DNA of 64,000 nt, taken from positions 7,656,328-7,720,327 of the forward strand of contig OX442430.1 of the NCBI GenBank assembly GCA_949361645.1. The letters run 5' to 3'. The translations under genes and the position numbers were made by a program. Below, piece after piece: positions 60,479 through 64,000 of this stretch (within the stretch, counting starts at the first letter, position 1; every line of letters starts with the position of its first letter). This DNA comes from Spongilla lacustris (taxonomy: Eukaryota > Porifera > Demospongiae > Spongillida > Spongillidae). The notes under the pieces are model-generated. The model saw only the letters and a program-made list of their open reading frames with translations, was not told where the DNA came from and made no database searches.

Positions 60479-62278
60479 CTAGTGCCATTTCACTTTAAGT
60501 TCTTTTGCCATTGTTCTAATAGAAGCCCGCTTCTTGCCATCCTTGAGTACCTCCAACCAGTAGTTCATGCAGCTGTCCAATGTACGGTCCAGTGTGCCCT
60601 CCACAATGGCCTCATGGAGGACAAACCTCAGGAAGGGAGCCTTTAGATACTCATACTCCATCTCCCCCAGACATTTGAGGATCCTGGTGATGCGAAGGTA
60701 GTTGTGGGAGGAGTGGTTCAAGTGGTGGAAGCGTTCCTTCCAATTATTGGACCTTTCAATTTCACCTGTTTGGATTTCAAATTGATAACAAGATGTGTCA
60801 AAGTACATATTGAAGAGGGAGGGGCCTGACCACCAATAACAATATTTGTGTCACACCCTCTTTGGTATAAAGCATGGAGCATGCAAGGCATTTTGTTTTC
60901 TCTTAAGGTCATCTGTAGCCACACCCCCAAATCACTTTATTATACTTCAACATGGCTTGATAAAGGTCTGGGGACAAGGTTAATTTATTTCATGACCTAA
61001 TCTTTGTTTGTGCTGTCAAGTGACTCCCAACCTTGTTGCTAGGGTGGCTGCCATGGTTAAGTTATAAAGACATGCCATGAGCACACACCTCATTCTATTT
61101 TTAAAAAAGTATTCCTGTGGTTGGACCACTATAAATGCAATGAGATATAATGGACTTTAGCGAGGTCATTGTAAGGCAGGAGGGGGGGAGGACCTCCCCA
61201 GTGGGGGTTAAGCCAGCTCATGATGCAGAACAAGACTAACCTGTTTCTCTGTATTTCAGTTTCATTCCATAGAAGTCCAACATGAGCTCATAAGATCTGA
61301 GTACTCTGGCATGGATGACTGGATCAGAACAGATTCTCTGAAGGAAAAAAAAAGATAACATGTAAACACACACAAGACACACACACACACACCTTTGCTT
61401 CATGTAGCTGGAGTTCTTGTGAATGATAGTTCAGCCCACGTTCCCTAATAGGAAACAGCCTGCCCTCCCCAGTGCTGAACTGAACGATTTAATGATACTT
61501 AGGTCACACATACCACTGTATGTATCCATGGTGATATTCAAGTTTCGAATACTGGCCCCACCATTCACTATGGATCTTATCGATGAAGTCACCATCAGGC
61601 TCTGAAGGGATCTCATTTGCATAGAACCGATAATTATCGTTTATGTCATGGTCATCCTCTTTTCCCTCGGGTATTATTTTAATAAATCAGATAGTAATTG
61701 CCCAAAACAGCATCCTTATGGTAACTGACTTACAGGATATCCCCTCCTGTAACGCAAAGTGTCTGACTGTGTGAAGTGGGTGGTAATTAATAAATGATGG
61801 TGGAAGGGAAGTGGCCAATACATACGTTGTAGTGCTTGCCCTTAGGGGACTCCTCTTCTCCGTCCATGTTGTCGCTGTTCTCCGACGACTCTACTGCTGG
61901 GCTAGCACTGCTGGCGCCATTTTCAGCGTCGTCCGCTGGTGGTGTCAGTTCCTGTCCGTTGCTATGCATACCAGATGCGTTGCTCGAGGGACTCGGCCTC
62001 GTACTCGCGTGATCTTGTACACTAGTACTAGTAACGCCGCAATCTTCTCCGGCTGAGGCTTCGTTGTTTTGGTCTGGAGCTGGGGTATGACTCGAGTCTT
62101 CTACGCAGCTAAGGCAGCTTTCATTGTTGGAAGACGTTTCCGCTTTAGTGCGCGCCCGCTTTGAAACATAACTGTCGTCTTCGCCATCGCTTCTTTCTTC
62201 ATCCACGCTCAGGTTTCGTTTCCTTATCGAGTAGCTGTCTGTCTGCCTAGTCTTCTCCTCATCAGTTGGCGTTGACAT
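60479..62278 (-). CDS. OGFR-domain protein 2, complete
   Basis: Six minus-strand exons: 62278-61826, 61766-61734, 61665-61514, 61459-61393, 61337-61241, 60765-60479; 362 residues, all phases match. Exon 1 codes for 151 residues rich in Ser, Asp and Glu with KRARTK, a possible nuclear localisation signal. Exon 2 is a 33-bp microexon (SDTLRYRRGYP). Exons 3-6 encode the OGFR domain (NYRFYANEIPSEPDGDFIDK, HHGYIQW-LFPIRERGLNYH, YELMLDFYGMKL, NHSSHNYLRITRILKCLGEM). Exons 3, 4 and 5 have the same lengths (152, 67, 97 bp) as in the neighbours. The last residues are Lys-rich (GKKRASIRTMAKELKVKWH). Confidence 0.93.
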
Positions 62279-62633
62279 CTTAAACAGGGCGTGGCTTGCA
62301 GTTGGAGGTCATACTAATAATAAATCTCGGCAGCGCAGCGGAGATAAATTAATTATCTCTGCATCTCGATTTCGAGGACCGGGTTTACTAAAATACTGTA
62401 CGTGTATTTGATCAACATTTCTATAGATACAGAGGTTCTACTTCCCAGCTCTATCCAATATTTATTACAGATAGTATGTTTCATTCCTCTTAACCCCTCC
62501 CAAAACCAACAGTGATCGAAAGTGCAAGTAAGCAACTTTGTACCTGGTAAAGAGGTAATGATTGTAACCAAGCAACCTTATACAACAAAATGATTGCTAC
62601 CACAATGAGTAGCTTAAAATGTCTGTAAGGTTA

Positions 62634-63979
62634 TCATTGTGTAGATGCACTTATATGTTCGTTTGCCATTATTCTAATAGAAGCCCGCTCCTGGTCATCC
62701 TTGAGTACCTCCAACCAGTAGTTCATGCAGCTGTCCAATGTACGGTCCAGTGTGCCCTCCACAATGGCCTCATGGAGGACAAACCTCACGAAGGGGGCCT
62801 TTAGATACTCATACTTCATCTCCCCCAGACATTTGAGGATCCTGGTGATGCGAAGGTAGTTGTGGGAAGAGTGGTTCAGGTGGTGGAAGCGTTCCTTCCA
62901 ATTATTGGCCCTTTCAATTTCACCTGTTTGGTAAACATTAATGTTTTTCCAGGAATTTAACTATGAATCTAGACTGCTTCAGGCTTCTGACATTTTTTTA
63001 GATTGAATATATTCATTACATGAATTCGGTTCACAATGTAGAGTAGTCTGGCGTAGCCAGGCCCTCAAGTGGACAGAGGTGAACAGAAACTGATTGACAC
63101 AACTCCAAGCTCCAGGTCTACCTCCGTCCATGTGAGGGTCTAGCTAATCTCAGAGAAGGGTGTGTCCAAAATACTCGTGATAAGTGTAGAATGTTATCTA
63201 TTAAAGTATGTGATCAGACTGCATTTAAATTATGGCACCATGCTTGTTACCATGGTGAAAGTTGCCCTACAAGTTGGAAATACTATAAGACAGGTACAAA
63301 CCTGTTTCTTTGTCTTTCAGTTTCATTCCATAGAAGTCCAACATGAGCTCATAAGATTTGAGTACTCTGGCATGCATGACTCGATCAGAACAGATTCTCT
63401 GGAATGGATTATATTTGACATGGGTGTACCAGTACGTGCCCAAGGCCACCAAACCTTAGCTTCATGCAGCTGGAGCTCCTGTGCTTCACTATTTACACCA
63501 CGCTCTCTAATTGGAAATAACCTGTAGCCATGGTAACCAGCATGGTCCAACATGTACACAGAACCACTTCACTATATTACATACCACTGTATGTATTCAT
63601 GGTGACTTTCTAGTTTACCATAATTGCCCCGCCAGTTAAAAAGAATATTATCAATTGTGTCCCCATTAGGATAAGAAGGAATTAGGTTGGCATAAAAACG
63701 ATAATTATTATGTAGAGTAAGGTCATCCTCTTTGCCCTGATAGGGAGGGAGGAAGGGATGGGAGGGGAGGGAAGGATAATTATTAATCCCAAGCAGTTGC
63801 CACTGACCGGATATCCATTTCTGTATCTCAGGACATCTTTCTTTCCACGTCCACCATCACTTACTTGCCCACCTGGCTCCTCCCCCCACACCTTCACCCA
63901 ACAAGGGGAAGGGGATAATTATTAATCCCAAGCAGTTGCCACTGACCAGATGTCCATTTCTGTACCTCAGGACATCTGT
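62634..63979 (-). CDS. OGFR-domain protein 3, 5-prime end beyond the window
   Basis: Minus-strand exons: 63840-63808 (33-bp microexon, KDVLRYRNGYP), 63736-63585, 63521-63455, 63398-63302, 62923-62634. A second copy of the microexon lies at 63979-63947 (TDVLRYRNGHL). The domain is intact but more diverged at the start (LIPSYPNGDTIDNILFNWRG) than copies 1 and 2, while the last exon is nearly identical to them. The N-terminal exon is outside the window. The C-terminus differs (MANEHISASTQ). Confidence 0.88.
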
Positions 63980-64000
63980 CTTTCCACGTCCACCATTACG

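Overview
This window looks like nuclear DNA of a marine invertebrate animal, most likely an early-branching one; a demosponge is my best guess and it is only an inference. The genes are metazoan (two RP2-like genes, KIF17, OGFR-domain genes, V-ATPase subunit C). Introns are mostly 50-1000 bp with GT-AG ends, intergenic spaces between real genes are often only 60-400 bp, and the rest is packed with foldback elements, MITEs and minisatellites. A gap of exactly 200 N (31301-31500) is typical of scaffolded long-read assemblies. No tRNA, rRNA or CRISPR was seen.

Positions 1-23400 form a repeat-rich region built by nested inverted and direct duplication. It holds three arrays of one 91-bp minisatellite, two TA-flanked foldback elements (2874-4507, 9594-11021), two inverted copies of the C-terminal part of a reverse-transcriptase-like ORF, and scattered exons of a TYSND1-like peroxisomal protease gene. 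A stretch of about 3 kb (5984-9490) recurs inverted at about 14400-17290. From 22900 to 25400 there are three tandem arrays (5-bp, 22-bp and 27-bp units). The last two lie in introns of an ankyrin-repeat gene (minus strand, 24056-26483), and the 27-bp array has amplified that gene's own splice acceptor. Positions 26500-34890 hold palindromic repeats, a doubtful zinc-finger gene and little else.

Positions 34892-64000 are gene-dense and well preserved: prenylcysteine oxidase (+), methylthioribose-1-phosphate isomerase (+), RP2 (+), V-ATPase subunit C (+), a second divergent RP2-like gene (+), an unrecognised 146-residue gene (-), KIF17 kinesin (+), and three tandem OGFR-domain genes (-), the last running off the window. 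I could assemble exon chains with consistent reading phase for all of these.

Functionally, RP2 and KIF17 are both ciliary: RP2 is the GAP that makes ARL3 let go of lipidated cargo, and KIF17 is a kinesin-2 motor. The second RP2-like protein keeps the fold but has Leu and Arg where the catalytic Arg finger and the ARL3-contacting Glu should be, so it is probably a non-catalytic paralogue. The small unknown gene shares a 104-bp head-to-head promoter with KIF17 and ends 59 bp from the second RP2 gene, which makes it a ciliary candidate by context only. The oxidase and isomerase both recycle sulfur metabolites and sit 133 bp apart.
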